A DNA stretch of 64,000 bases, from assembly GCA_027019165.1 (NCBI GenBank), contig JALUXC010000002.1:1-64000 (forward strand). The letters run 5' to 3'. Origin of the DNA: Pseudophaeobacter sp. (GTDB taxonomy: Bacteria > Pseudomonadota > Alphaproteobacteria > Rhodobacterales > Rhodobacteraceae). The position numbers were made by a program, and so were the translations under genes. The notes under the pieces were generated by a model that saw only the letters and a program-made list of their open reading frames with translations, ran no database searches and was not told where the DNA came from. Shown here one piece after another: positions 1 to 8,545 of this stretch (the stretch's first letter is position 1; each line of letters starts with the position of its first letter).

Positions 1-150
1 GGAGCTGTAGAACGGTGCCAGATGCTGCCGGATCCCGGCCAGATCGACAAACCGGTCCACCGCCCGGAGCATGTGGTCGGCCGGGACATGTGTCTCGATC
101 GAGAACTCGTAGAACAGAGCGCTCTGCTCTTGCTGTCGGGAACCCATCAT
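1..150 (-). CDS. Transposase, N-terminal fragment (DUF772-type), cut by the window edge
   Basis: Fifty codons are visible on the minus strand, starting with two consecutive ATG codons (148-150 and 145-147) behind a GGAGG-containing leader. The protein reads ALFYEFSIETHVPADH and then DRFVDLAGIRQHLAPFYSS, the characteristic opening of IS1182/IS5-group DDE transposases, in which a short helical DUF772 domain precedes the catalytic domain. The catalytic part lies outside the window, so it cannot be told whether the gene is intact. It suggests that the region left of tRNA-Ser has received mobile DNA. Confidence 0.75.
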   Translation of the reverse strand, partial: MMGSRQQEQSALFYEFSIETHVPADHMLRAVDRFVDLAGIRQHLAPFYSS

Positions 151-240
151 CGCCGCTCACCTCCACCTGCCACGTGGAAATTGAATCAGCGCTCAGGGCT
201 TCACGCAAGCAGAGTTTTTCAACAAAATAGGCTGACTGCA
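1..240 (-). mobile_element. End of an insertion sequence (IS1182/IS5-like), truncated by the window edge
   Basis: The start of a transposase gene runs leftward out of the window. About 65 bases outside its start codon is the stretch GAGTTTTTCAACA (212-224), which resembles the terminal inverted repeats of this transposase group. I therefore place the outer end of the element near 225-240. The other end, any target duplication and the exact terminus cannot be seen. The boundary is an estimate. Confidence 0.5.
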
Positions 241-453
241 GTCATTTGGTGGCCAAGCCGTCGCTCATCTGGGAGCGGGAATGCCTCAGCAACGCCGCAT
301 GGCAACTTTGAACACCAAAAGCAGAAAAAGGATGCGTATGATCAAACCTACGTGTCCGGTTAGTGGTGATCCGAAGCCACTGATCCTGCGTCTTGAAACG
401 GGACCTATCCTGGTTTCAAATGAACTGCTCGAACCGAATGTGGAGGCGCTCCC
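151..453. other. Intergenic stretch between IS transposase and membrane/spermidine-synthase-like gene
   Basis: It holds the leader and outer end of the insertion sequence (about 151-240). From about 240 onward it carries the presumed promoter region of the plus-strand gene at 454, in which I see no convincing -35/-10 pair. A possible small reading frame from 335 to 487 overlaps the next gene start, but has no recognisable similarity and was not called. Confidence 0.4.
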
Positions 454-1950
454 GTGGCACGCACGAAACCTTTATGGCTTTTGGTGACAGCGCAAGGCGT
501 TGTCAGCGCTGCGTCTCTTGTCGTGGAAATCGTCGCCGGGCGCATGCTGGCGCCTTATGTGGGAATGTCGCTTCATACTTGGACAGCAGTCATCGCCGTT
601 GTCCTCACCGGTTTTTCTGCCGGGCACTGGTGGGGCGGTCGGCTGGCCGAGAAATCGGCAGCGGCGGCCCTAAGGTGGACCGGCGGCGCGATACTGGCCG
701 CTGCGATAACAACGGCCGGTGCTGTCCTGATCCTGCCGGCTACGGCGGGTTGGGTGCTTGACGCGGTGCCGCAACCGGTTTGGGGCATCACGGCGCTCAC
801 GACAGTTGTATTCTTCCTTCCGTCTTTCTTTGCGGGGGTCCCTGCGCCGGTTCTCGCCATGATCGCGGTGAAAAACGCGGACCGGGCTGGCACGGCACTT
901 GGCGCGATGTTCGCCTCTGGAGCAATTGGTGCGATTGCCGGAACGCTGCTTGCCGGGTTCCTTTTCATCTCCTGGCTGGGATCGTCCACGACTCTGGTCG
1001 TCGTGACTGTGGTCTACCTGGTTTCAGGCCTGCTGTTCTTCTGGTTGGGAGGATGGAGCAGAACCGGCACCGAGTTCCTTGCGTCGCTGCTGGCCGCAGG
1101 TTCAGCTGTGCTTGCATTGAATGCTCCTGCCCCCTGCGATCAGGAAAGCCGCTACTTTTGCCTTCGGGTCGAAGATATTTCTGCCGACCCGTCAGACCCG
1201 GTGCGCCTCATGGTCATCGACCACCTGGCCCATGGGATCAGCGCAGCGCGGCTGCCCGAAATCCAGTTCACGGACCACACAGCTATGCTCGACAGCCTGT
1301 CGATGCTCCGCGTGCCGAGGGCTGATTTCACCAGTTTTCACATTGGCGGCGGCAATTATGCCGTGCCACGCGCCTTTGCGGAACGCGGAACCGGTGAAAT
1401 AACTGTAGCTGAGATCGACCCCGCCGTGACGCAGATGGCAGCTGAGTCATTCTGGTTCGATCCTGCCTCTGCCACCGTCCTGCACGAAGACGGACGGCGA
1501 GCCTTGCTCGCACGGCCGGAACAGCGTTTCGACATCATCATTGGCGATGCCTTCACCGACGTCGTGGTGCCCGTCCACCTTGTGACACGTGAGTTCTTTG
1601 AGCTTGCTGCGGACCGGCTGTACGACGGCGGTAGTTTCCTGATGAATGTGATAGACCATGAAGACAGTCTGCAGGCGCTCAGCTCGATTGTCAGGACCAT
1701 GCAAACCGTGTTTCCGGTTGTCGAGGTCTGGACCGAACAGGTTCAGCCCACACCCGGCGCGCGCATGGTTTTTGTTGTGGTGGGAAGCGATGCGCCGACG
1801 TCTGAGGACAGCTTTGTAGCGAGCGCGCCCGACCGCAAAAGGTTCGGCGCGCTTGCGGAAGAGATGGTCGCGCGCATGGCGAGGCGAAACGGCCTGATCC
1901 TGACCGATGACTATGCACCGATAGACCGTCTCATGAGGCGATCAGACTGA
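454..1950 (+). CDS. Fused membrane / spermidine-synthase-like protein
   Basis: A 498-residue protein with an N-terminal half of about six to seven hydrophobic helices (roughly residues 5-225) and a C-terminal Rossmann methyltransferase-like domain of the spermidine synthase fold. The latter shows HIGGGN for the nucleotide loop, then AEIDPAV with the acidic ribose-binding residue, and DAFTD where spermidine synthases carry catalytic aspartates. This matches the family annotated as fused MFS/spermidine synthase, whose substrate is mostly unproven. The start is GTG at 454, chosen because GGAGG sits at 442-446 and no in-frame ATG lies upstream. It stands alone, between the insertion sequence and the convergent recombinase gene, so it may be island cargo. 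Aminopropyl transfer is not assured. Confidence 0.8.
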   Translation: MARTKPLWLLVTAQGVVSAASLVVEIVAGRMLAPYVGMSLHTWTAVIAVVLTGFSAGHWWGGRLAEKSAAAALRWTGGAILAAAITTAGAVLILPATAGWVLDAVPQPVWGITALTTVVFFLPSFFAGVPAPVLAMIAVKNADRAGTALGAMFASGAIGAIAGTLLAGFLFISWLGSSTTLVVVTVVYLVSGLLFFWLGGWSRTGTEFLASLLAAGSAVLALNAPAPCDQESRYFCLRVEDISADPSDPVRLMVIDHLAHGISAARLPEIQFTDHTAMLDSLSMLRVPRADFTSFHIGGGNYAVPRAFAERGTGEITVAEIDPAVTQMAAESFWFDPASATVLHEDGRRALLARPEQRFDIIIGDAFTDVVVPVHLVTREFFELAADRLYDGGSFLMNVIDHEDSLQALSSIVRTMQTVFPVVEVWTEQVQPTPGARMVFVVVGSDAPTSEDSFVASAPDRKRFGALAEEMVARMARRNGLILTDDYAPIDRLMRRSD

Positions 1951-2018
1951 TGGCTTTTTCACGACGTCGACCCTGAGGCCTGCTTGACGGCGGTTTCCTA
2001 CCCATATTCACCCCCCGC

Positions 2019-3590
2019 TCATTGCCAGCCAACCTTCGCCAGCAACTCATCCAGCAGCGCAATTTTCTGCGCATCGGTCATTTTGCGTGGCGCAGACCCA
2101 ACATCCCCCTTGCCATTGGCTATCTCTTCAAAAAGGGCGAAACGTTCTGCCTCGGGGAGTTTCCCATAGTGGATTTCGGTAACTTTCTCGCTTTCGTGGC
2201 CCATGTTTTCGGACCAAGCCTTGCGCTGTTGCTGTGTCAGAGGACGGCGGTCGCGCTCGGCGGCAAGCGTGTCCTTGACAGAATGGGGATTATACTTGGC
2301 TTCCCTATCTCGGCAAGCGAGAGCGAAGGCTTTGGCCACGGCATCCTTGGAGGCCATCGGCTCAATCGGAGCCCGCACTGGGTCCCTCAAATAGGAGCCT
2401 CTCTTCAATTCGGGAAGGCTTGGGAACAGCGCATCTTCTCCACGCAGCCCCATGGACTGCATCTGTTCGACCCAATCAGCCACGGCGGTGACGAACGCTT
2501 TGGCGATTGGGAACCAGCTGATCCTTAGGCTTTTGCCATTTTTGGTGCGAGAGGTGGTGGCATCCTGAATGATCTTTCGGCCGTCTTGATCAAAGTGGGC
2601 AAGCCTCAATGATGTGATGGTATCCGCGCGCAGCGCCCCAAGGTAAGGAATGGCGAACATCGCCCTGGCTCTCCGGTCCGCGAGGCTCAGCGCTGGCATA
2701 CCCTGCAAAAGCTCCTCAGCCTCCTCTAGGGAGGCGTAGGCCTTCTCCCCCTTTGGCATTGCCTCTGCGTAGGCCGCCTTAGGCAGCTGAATATAGCTCG
2801 GCAGGTCGGCTGGTAGACGTTTGTAGCCCTCCTGTTTGATCAACCATTCCAGAAAGCTCATGATCTGAGAAGCCTGATGCGAAGCAGTGGACCTTGATTT
2901 TTGGCCTTCTCCCTTCGTCACCATCGCTCCCTTGAGCGCGCTTCGCACGAGATCCACATCCCGGACTGTAAGTCGGTCAAAGGGCTTTCCTGCCAAAACC
3001 TCCTCCATAAATCGGATTGCTGACAGATGCTGATCGATTGTCTGCTCCGCAAGTCGGCCAGCATGAACCTGCCAGTTATAGACAACGCGGTCATTTCCGC
3101 CCCACCAGTGCGGGCTATACGTTTCCGCGCTAATCCCAATACCACCGGGGTCTCGCCCAATTCCTTCGTGTAAGGAGTCCACGGTGGTATTGGGATCGCG
3201 CAACCGTTCAAACACCACCAAATCGGCGTCAGAAACGAACTTTCTCACTTGGCAGCCACACTCCGAACACTGACCAAATGCCATGCTGGCGCCGTTAGGC
3301 ACTCGGTTGATAGTGAGGCTGCCTAGCTCCGGAAACACCGCTGACTTACAGCCTGTGCATTTAAACTCCCCGGGATTCAGTCGGGTGCGCAGTCGCTCAT
3401 GGCGAGCCTTGTGAAACGCCATCACCAGACCGCCACGGAAAACATAGGGGCGCTTGCCATCAGAGGGTCGTAGGCCAGCTTTCCTCCAGTTTGAGATCGT
3501 GTTGGCGCCCACTGCATAGGCACGCTGCAAGTCTTCGGTCGAATAGACGCGGTTCTTCTTTAGTCGAATGCCCTTGTAGGACCGGCTCAT
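2019..3590 (-). CDS. Tyrosine-type site-specific recombinase with zinc-ribbon insertion
   Basis: A 523-residue integrase-like protein. Residues 17-60 look like a helix-turn-helix reader (VYSTEDLQRAYAVGANTIS). Residues 78-113 hold a CxxC...CxxCxC zinc-ribbon-like segment (C78, C81, C108, C111, C113). A core-binding helical region follows at about 180-260, then the catalytic domain. Visible catalytic residues are R321 (GALRADT), H436 and K439 in HSVKDT where most family members have HxxR, H465 (MGHES) and Y475 (EIHYGK). The ATG at 3590 was chosen because a longer frame would overlap the upstream HTH gene; that gene stops 13 bases before. The two probably form one transcription unit. The family is recombinase; the target site is unknown. 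Confidence 0.75.
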   Translation of the reverse strand: MSRSYKGIRLKKNRVYSTEDLQRAYAVGANTISNWRKAGLRPSDGKRPYVFRGGLVMAFHKARHERLRTRLNPGEFKCTGCKSAVFPELGSLTINRVPNGASMAFGQCSECGCQVRKFVSDADLVVFERLRDPNTTVDSLHEGIGRDPGGIGISAETYSPHWWGGNDRVVYNWQVHAGRLAEQTIDQHLSAIRFMEEVLAGKPFDRLTVRDVDLVRSALKGAMVTKGEGQKSRSTASHQASQIMSFLEWLIKQEGYKRLPADLPSYIQLPKAAYAEAMPKGEKAYASLEEAEELLQGMPALSLADRRARAMFAIPYLGALRADTITSLRLAHFDQDGRKIIQDATTSRTKNGKSLRISWFPIAKAFVTAVADWVEQMQSMGLRGEDALFPSLPELKRGSYLRDPVRAPIEPMASKDAVAKAFALACRDREAKYNPHSVKDTLAAERDRRPLTQQQRKAWSENMGHESEKVTEIHYGKLPEAERFALFEEIANGKGDVGSAPRKMTDAQKIALLDELLAKVGWQ

Positions 3591-3603
3591 GTGGCACCGC
3601 CAA

Positions 3604-3867
3604 TCACGCAGGATAGGGCGTGCAAATCTTTGATGAAGGCCGCAAACAGGTGCATGATTTTGCGCCGTCATGAGACGGATCGACACGGTTTGCGGCTAGC
3701 CAAGCGTTCAAATCAGCTCCGCGATAGATCACCTTGCGGCCGATTTTGTAATAGGCGGGGCCCACCCCCTTGTGGCGCCATTGTGCCAGTTTGTCTCGAT
3801 CCCCAAGGAGTTCGAGTTCGGGATCTCCCAAGGCGTAGCAACGTTCATCTTCAAATAGGTTCGGCAC
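3604..3867 (-). CDS. AlpA/excisionase-like helix-turn-helix protein
   Basis: An 87-residue protein with a winged helix-turn-helix pattern of the AlpA/HTH_17 type: DKLAQWRHKGVGPAYYKIG, then KVIYRGADLNAWLAAN, the usual KxxYxxxDLxxWL ending of that domain at about residues 25-60. Such proteins act as excisionases or as activators of integrase genes in integrative elements. It lies directly upstream of, and in the same direction as, the zinc-ribbon recombinase, which supports a role in the same element. Residues after about 65 look like an unstructured tail. Confidence 0.7.
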   Translation of the reverse strand: MPNLFEDERCYALGDPELELLGDRDKLAQWRHKGVGPAYYKIGRKVIYRGADLNAWLAANRVDPSHDGAKSCTCLRPSSKICTPYPA

Positions 3868-3959
3868 GGTTGGGTTTCCTTTCGCTGATTTGAATGTCAG
3901 CGAATGAAGTGAACCTTACCTAGGGAGCGTGGCAGTCCCCGATCTGCAAATCTGGGACT

Positions 3960-4586
3960 CTAAACGTTTGATATATATAAAAAAGAAATCTGCGTTTTTG
4001 GGTCTACATATGGCAAAGACGTGCCCTTGGGGCAATTAGAGCTAAGGCCGGAGCGAAACTTCTCAGCGAGGTGAAGCACATGCCACGTCGTCTCCGGATG
4101 ATCTTCGCAGTAGTCCATCGCCATGCCTAAATGCACGACACCGCGATAGGTGCTCCAGATCCTTCGCAAAACGTCAAGGTCTCGTGCGCCGCCAACTCCA
4201 TTTTGCTTCGCGTAGTCCCGTGTCTGCTCCAGCAAGCCACCTTTAACCTGCACGCCTTGGAACCTCTTGGTCTGAATGCTGTCCCACACACGCTTTCCTA
4301 TATACTCGGCTACATTGAGCTTGCGTTCATTCTTTCTCTCATATCGTCCGGCAATCTCATGGAAAGTGTGCGCGGCATCTTGACGATATTTCGCAGTCTC
4401 AGCGACCCATTGGACGAATTCGGGGTGCGAAGACCTGCTAACCGGAAAGTTTTCCAAGCCGAGGCTCACAACTTCATGACGCATGATATCAATTGCTCTA
4501 AGCCGTTCCTCGTCCGTCTCTTCGCTGAGCGCCATGCGAAACAGCCCGAGGCATTCAGACTCGGGCTCATTCAGTGGTACTTTCAT
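3960..4586 (-). CDS. Unknown protein, 208 residues, island gene
   Basis: I do not recognise this family. The protein is soluble, helix-rich and highly charged, without signal peptide or membrane segment. The middle (about 60-100) is rich in Lys, Arg and Glu, and the C-terminal third contains RRIWSTYRGVVHLGMAMDY, a helical segment. Its start codon overlaps the last 20 bases of the P4-type integrase gene on the same strand, so the two are probably cotranscribed and translationally coupled. Base composition is less G+C-rich than in the core genes. It could be cargo or an accessory of integration; nothing in the sequence decides. Confidence 0.55.
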   Translation of the reverse strand: MKVPLNEPESECLGLFRMALSEETDEERLRAIDIMRHEVVSLGLENFPVSRSSHPEFVQWVAETAKYRQDAAHTFHEIAGRYERKNERKLNVAEYIGKRVWDSIQTKRFQGVQVKGGLLEQTRDYAKQNGVGGARDLDVLRRIWSTYRGVVHLGMAMDYCEDHPETTWHVLHLAEKFRSGLSSNCPKGTSLPYVDPKTQISFLYISNV

Positions 4587-5793
4587 GCCTATGCCCTTTA
4601 TTGTTCCCGGAGGTTACAAATTTCGACCAATCGTTCATCAATGAGCGGCGCTTTTCCAGAAGGTCGGACCGTGCATAGGCCCGCTCCACGTCATTGCCCA
4701 CAGCATGCGCCAGGCTCTTCTCGGCCACCTCGCGCGGCGCATTGGCCACTTCCGCCGCCCAGTCGCGGAAGGTGGAGCGGAACCCGTGCACTGTCACCCC
4801 CTGCACCTTCATCCGGCGCAGAAGCATCAGCATTGACATGTTGGAAAGTGGCTGATGGCGTTTTTGCCCTTCGAACACAAATTCAGAGCCCATGGCTTTT
4901 AGCGGCTCGAAAATCGCAATCATCTCATCCGTAAGTGGCACCCTGTGGTCCTCGCCGGTTTTCATCCGTTCTGCCGGGCAAACCCACAAACGGTTTTCCA
5001 GATCCAGCTCAGCCCAGCGCAGGCCCAGCACTTCACCGGTTCGTGCCCCGGTCAGGCAAGTAAACATCAGCGCCTTGGCGGACATCGCATTCTTGGTTTC
5101 AAGGTCTGCAAAGAACTCTGGCACGTCCTGCCAGCGCATTGCCTCATGGTGTTTGGGCTTGGCCTTGACCTTGGGAAGGACTTGAGCGTCCTTGATCGCT
5201 GTGACCGGATTTTCACCGGAACGAAAACCTTTCGACCTGGCTACATCCAGAACAATCTTGATGCGTTGCGCCAGGCGTCGCGCAGTCTCATGCTTCTCTG
5301 TCCAGATAGGTGACAAACACATCAGCACCTCGGGCTGGCCGATGCTGTCAACCGGCATGCGACCTATCTTGGGAAAGGCATAGTCCCGCAGAGTATTGAT
5401 CCATTGTGTCCCGTGCTTGGCGTTTTTCCACGTTGGCATACGATCGATGTGGACCTGTTGCGCCACTTCTTCGAATGTGGGGACCTCCTGACGCGCATTG
5501 AACCTGGGGTTCAGCCCCTGTTTTGCCATCCGCCGATATTCGAGCGCTCGCTCCCGCGCCTGATTGAGGGGCACAAGATCCGCGCTGCCCAAACCGAAAT
5601 CAGTGCGAAGCGGGCCACCCTTTTTGTTCTTTGGCCCTTTGACCACCACGCGCACAATCCATCGGCGCGCACCTGACGGATCAACAACGAGATACAAACC
5701 GTTGCCGTCCCCGTGACGCCCAGCGCCAAGATTCTCCACCAGCTTTTTGGTCAGCTTGCCAGAAAGGGCCACTGCATTCATACCACATTTCAT
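4567..5793 (-). CDS. P4-type tyrosine integrase (DUF4102 N-terminus)
   Basis: A 408-residue integrase. The N-terminal part (about 10-95) is the DUF4102 arm-binding domain: LTKKLVENL, HGDGNGLYL, GARRWIVR, DFGLG, then ALEYRRMAKQGLNP. The catalytic domain shows R251 in TGARTGEVLGLRW, K278 in ERMKTGEDHRVPL, H336 and R339 in HGFRSTFRDW, H363 and Y373, a complete tyrosine recombinase set. ATG at 5793 was taken as start; ATG at 5781 is also possible and neither has a strong ribosome site. The gene begins 129 bases from the 3' end of tRNA-Ser, the usual position for an integrase that inserted its element into that tRNA gene. Confidence 0.9.
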   Translation of the reverse strand: MKCGMNAVALSGKLTKKLVENLGAGRHGDGNGLYLVVDPSGARRWIVRVVVKGPKNKKGGPLRTDFGLGSADLVPLNQARERALEYRRMAKQGLNPRFNARQEVPTFEEVAQQVHIDRMPTWKNAKHGTQWINTLRDYAFPKIGRMPVDSIGQPEVLMCLSPIWTEKHETARRLAQRIKIVLDVARSKGFRSGENPVTAIKDAQVLPKVKAKPKHHEAMRWQDVPEFFADLETKNAMSAKALMFTCLTGARTGEVLGLRWAELDLENRLWVCPAERMKTGEDHRVPLTDEMIAIFEPLKAMGSEFVFEGQKRHQPLSNMSMLMLLRRMKVQGVTVHGFRSTFRDWAAEVANAPREVAEKSLAHAVGNDVERAYARSDLLEKRRSLMNDWSKFVTSGNNKGHRHESTTE

Positions 5794-5922
5794 ACCACTC
5801 AATGAACAAGCACAGGCGAAACCGAAAGAAACTCAACCAAAAGCTAGGGACCGAATAACTGCAATAAAATCAATGAAAAGACCGCTCAAAGCGGCCCAGT
5901 CAGATCAAACAAAAATGTTAGA

Positions 5923-6012
5923 TGGCGGAGACGAAGGGATTCGAACCCTCGAGACGGTTTCCCGCCTACTCCCTTAGCAGGGGAGCGCCTTCGACCACTC
6001 GGCCACGTCTCC
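5923..6012 (-). tRNA. tRNA-Ser (anticodon GCT)
   Basis: Ninety bases on the minus strand fold as a class II tRNA. The 5' GGAGACG pairs with CGTCTCC before the discriminator G. The anticodon stem and loop is CTCCC-CTGCTAA-GGGAG with anticodon GCT, a long variable arm follows, and the T arm contains GGTTCGAATCC. The CCA end is encoded. It reads AGC/AGU serine codons. It borders the island and is the likely attachment site of the P4-type integrase. Confidence 0.97.
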
Positions 6013-6124
6013 GCTGACCGTCCTATTTAAAAAGACAAAGGCGTACAAGCGGTTTCTGCAGGAAATCTTTGGCATGTCGCCAAATTCCCTGCGCCGTGTC
6101 GCACAAAACCTCAAGGCAGTCTGC

Positions 6125-6988
6125 CTATCGGCGCTGATAGGTTTCCCTGTGCCACACGTAAAGCCCCGCCCCAGCGATCAAAAGGCTGCCCACTACCGTC
6201 CACAGATCCGGCACCTCCGCAAAAAACACCAGCCCCCAAAAGGCCGCAAACGCTAGCCCTGTATAAGAAAATGGCGCCAGCATGGCCGCTTCGCCTTGCG
6301 AGAAGGCACGTATCAAGGCCAGTTGCCCAGCCGTTCCGACCAAGGCGATGACGGCCATTAGGGACGCACCGCCAAGATCAGGAGACTGCCATTGGAAGGG
6401 CACTGCGAGGCTCAGGAGAACGGTCCCGACCAGACCGGTGTAAAACAGAGACGTCCAGACATCCTCATCCGGCCCGACCCGACGCGTCAGCAGCGCATAA
6501 CCCGAATAGCATGCGGCGGCGGCCAGCGGCAGCAGCGCTGCCGGGGTGAACACACCGCTGCCGGGCCGCATTACGATCATGGCTCCAACAAGAGCGACGG
6601 CGATGCCGCCTACCCTGCGAATACCAAGCCGCTCCCCCAGAAAGAGAGCCGCCCCAAGGGTGATCAGCACCGGATTGGTGGACATCAGCGCCGCAGCATC
6701 GGTGAGCGGAATGAGGCTTAGCCCGGTAAAGAAGAACGCCGTTGCGCTCATGAGCAGGATCGAGCGCAAGAACTGCAGAACAGGATATCGGGTGCGGACC
6801 ACCTGCTTTAGGCGCGGCATTACCAGCACCAGAACCAGCAGCATCTGCCCGGCATAGCGCGCCCAAAGGGCAGGCAGCACCCCAACGCTGGGCGTCACCG
6901 CCTTGACCGCCGCATCCATGATGGAAAAGAAGAAGATCGCCCCGATCATCAACAGGATTGCGCGGCTTTGCTGTGTCATGGTGTGCAT
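6125..6988 (-). CDS. EamA-family (DMT) transporter
   Basis: A 287-residue inner-membrane protein with about ten hydrophobic helices arranged as two repeats, the layout of the drug/metabolite transporter superfamily. It opens with RAILLMIGAIFFFSIMDAAVKA, and the first repeat ends with the typical FLGERLGIRRVGGIAVALVG. These proteins export small metabolites such as amino acids or nucleobases; the substrate cannot be read from sequence. ATG at 6988 has GGAAGG five bases upstream. It is the first core gene beyond tRNA-Ser and appears monocistronic. Confidence 0.88.
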   Translation of the reverse strand: MHTMTQQSRAILLMIGAIFFFSIMDAAVKAVTPSVGVLPALWARYAGQMLLVLVLVMPRLKQVVRTRYPVLQFLRSILLMSATAFFFTGLSLIPLTDAAALMSTNPVLITLGAALFLGERLGIRRVGGIAVALVGAMIVMRPGSGVFTPAALLPLAAAACYSGYALLTRRVGPDEDVWTSLFYTGLVGTVLLSLAVPFQWQSPDLGGASLMAVIALVGTAGQLALIRAFSQGEAAMLAPFSYTGLAFAAFWGLVFFAEVPDLWTVVGSLLIAGAGLYVWHRETYQRR

Positions 6989-7177
6989 CGCCTTCCTGCA
7001 TCAATGTGGCATGGGCCGCATCTGCTGCGCCAATCAAGCTGGGCGCAAGTGAACCGTACCAAGTGCTTATAGAAGCCTGTGCCCGCACTCAATGGCAGGC
7101 GTTCAAGTGCCGATGTGCAAATTTGCAAGCCATATTGCCCCGCGGCCTTGTGCAGGAACTACGACCGCAATCATTTG

Positions 7178-7215
7178 AAAACCAAAACACCCGCGATAGG
7201 GCATCGCGGGTGTTT
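7178..7215 (-). terminator. Rho-independent terminator of ychF
   Basis: A perfect 13-base-pair stem (arms 7185-7197 and 7203-7215, loop of five) is followed on the minus strand by TGGTTTT. It lies about 20 bases after the ychF stop codon. Confidence 0.88.
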
Positions 7216-7236
7216 GTGGGGCTCTCAAGTTCGGGC

Positions 7237-8334
7237 TCAGGTATTGAACAGGAAGTGCATCACATCGCCGTCCTGCACGATGTAGGATTTTCCCTCGGCG
7301 CGCATCTTGCCAGCTTCTTTGGCGCCCTGCTCACCGTTGTTGGCGATGAAATCTTCATAGGCGATTGTTTCGGCGCGGATGAATCCCTTTTCGAAATCGC
7401 CATGGATAACACCGGCCGCCTGCGGCGCGGAGGTGCCTTTGCGGATGGTCCAGGCGCGGGCCTCTTTGGGGCCGACAGTGAAATAGGTCTCCAGGTGCAG
7501 CAACTCGTAGCCTGCGCGGATCAGCCGGTCGAGGCCTGCCTCTGTCAGCCCCATTTCCTCAAGGAACATCTGAGCCTCTTCCGGCTCCAGTTGGCTGATC
7601 TCCTCTTCAATCTGGGCCGAGATGATCACGTGCGAGTTGCCCTGCGCGGCGGCCATTTCGGCGACCTTGGCGGAGTGTTCATTGCCTTCAACGGATTCGG
7701 ATTCACCCACGTTGCAGACATAGAGCACCGGTTTGGTGGTCAGAAGCTGCAGCATGCGCCAGGCCTTGGCGTCTTCGGCGTCCACCTCGACAAGGCGGGC
7801 GGGTTTGCCATCTTCGAGCATGGCCTGCGCATCGGCCAGCAGTCGGTCCTGCTGCTGGGCCTCCTTGTCGTTGCCCTTCAGCTTGCGCACGAGACCTGCG
7901 CGGCGTTTTTCGATACTTTCCAGATCCGCCAGCATCAGCTCGGTCTCGATGGTTTCCGCATCTGCAACCGGATCCACGCGCCCCTCGACGTGGGTCACAT
8001 CACCGTCCTCGAAGCAGCGCAGCACATGGGCAATCGCGTCCACCTCGCGGATGTTGGCGAGGAACTGGTTGCCAAGCCCCTCCCCCTTGGAGGCGCCTTT
8101 GACCAGCCCCGCGATATCGACAAAGGTCATCCGGGTCGGGATAATCTGCTTGGAGCCTGCGATGGCTGCCAGTTTGTCGAGGCGGGCATCGGGGACACCG
8201 ACCTCACCCACGTTTGGCTCGATCGTGCAGAACGGAAAATTCGCCGCCTGCGCCGAAGCCGTTTTCGTCAACGCGTTGAACAGTGTCGATTTCCCAACAT
8301 TGGGCAGACCGACGATTCCCATTTTAAAGCCCAT
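7237..8334 (-). CDS. ychF: Redox-regulated ATPase YchF (Obg family)
   Basis: A 365-residue P-loop protein of the Obg/TRAFAC class. It starts with [19 protein letters not shown] (P-loop), then [30 protein letters not shown] (switch/G3) and, in place of a G4 NKxD, CNVGE, the feature that makes YchF prefer ATP. The C-terminal TGS-like domain ends in [14 protein letters not shown], as in all family members. It associates with ribosomes and influences start-codon choice and oxidative stress responses. AGGAGG lies five bases before the ATG. Full length, single gene. Confidence 0.97.
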   Translation of the reverse strand: MGFKMGIVGLPNVGKSTLFNALTKTASAQAANFPFCTIEPNVGEVGVPDARLDKLAAIAGSKQIIPTRMTFVDIAGLVKGASKGEGLGNQFLANIREVDAIAHVLRCFEDGDVTHVEGRVDPVADAETIETELMLADLESIEKRRAGLVRKLKGNDKEAQQQDRLLADAQAMLEDGKPARLVEVDAEDAKAWRMLQLLTTKPVLYVCNVGESESVEGNEHSAKVAEMAAAQGNSHVIISAQIEEEISQLEPEEAQMFLEEMGLTEAGLDRLIRAGYELLHLETYFTVGPKEARAWTIRKGTSAPQAAGVIHGDFEKGFIRAETIAYEDFIANNGEQGAKEAGKMRAEGKSYIVQDGDVMHFLFNT

Positions 8335-8545
8335 ACCGGCCTCCTGATGCCACTTGGGAGCCGCTTCTAGGCAGCAATGCGGTATGGCGCAAGCGCTGTT
8401 GGCATGAAAGCCCTTGAGGCATGGCAGACGTGTAAATCAGGTCACGTATCTTCACGCCCCATGCCAATTCCTTGATTTCCATGTTGCAGCTGGTCTTCAA
8501 TACACATGTTCCGGGCACCACAATGCCAATATGCAGAGATCAATC

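Larger units (their letters stand above)
2019..5922. mobile_element. Right end of a tRNA-Ser-associated integrative island
   Basis: Two unrelated tyrosine recombinases, an AlpA-like protein and an orphan gene lie back to back next to tRNA-Ser(GCT). The P4-type integrase points away from the tRNA, as in elements that use the tRNA 3' end as attB. Core genes start directly beyond the tRNA, so the right border is at the tRNA. I did not find a second copy of the tRNA 3' end within 1-5900, so the left border probably lies outside the window. The insertion sequence and the gene at 454 may also belong to it. Confidence 0.6.

Noticed and set aside
281-487. Small reading frame before the spermidine-synthase-like gene
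   Set aside because: It overlaps the next start, has no similarity I recognise, and no clear ribosome site; left uncalled.
1-5900. Second copy of the tRNA-Ser 3' end as left island border
   Set aside because: I searched for GCGGAGACGAAGGGATTCGAA-like sequence left of the tRNA and found none, so the border is not in the window.
6958-8370. A 470-codon open frame antisense to ychF
   Set aside because: It exactly covers ychF and its flanks in a shadow frame with no protein similarity.
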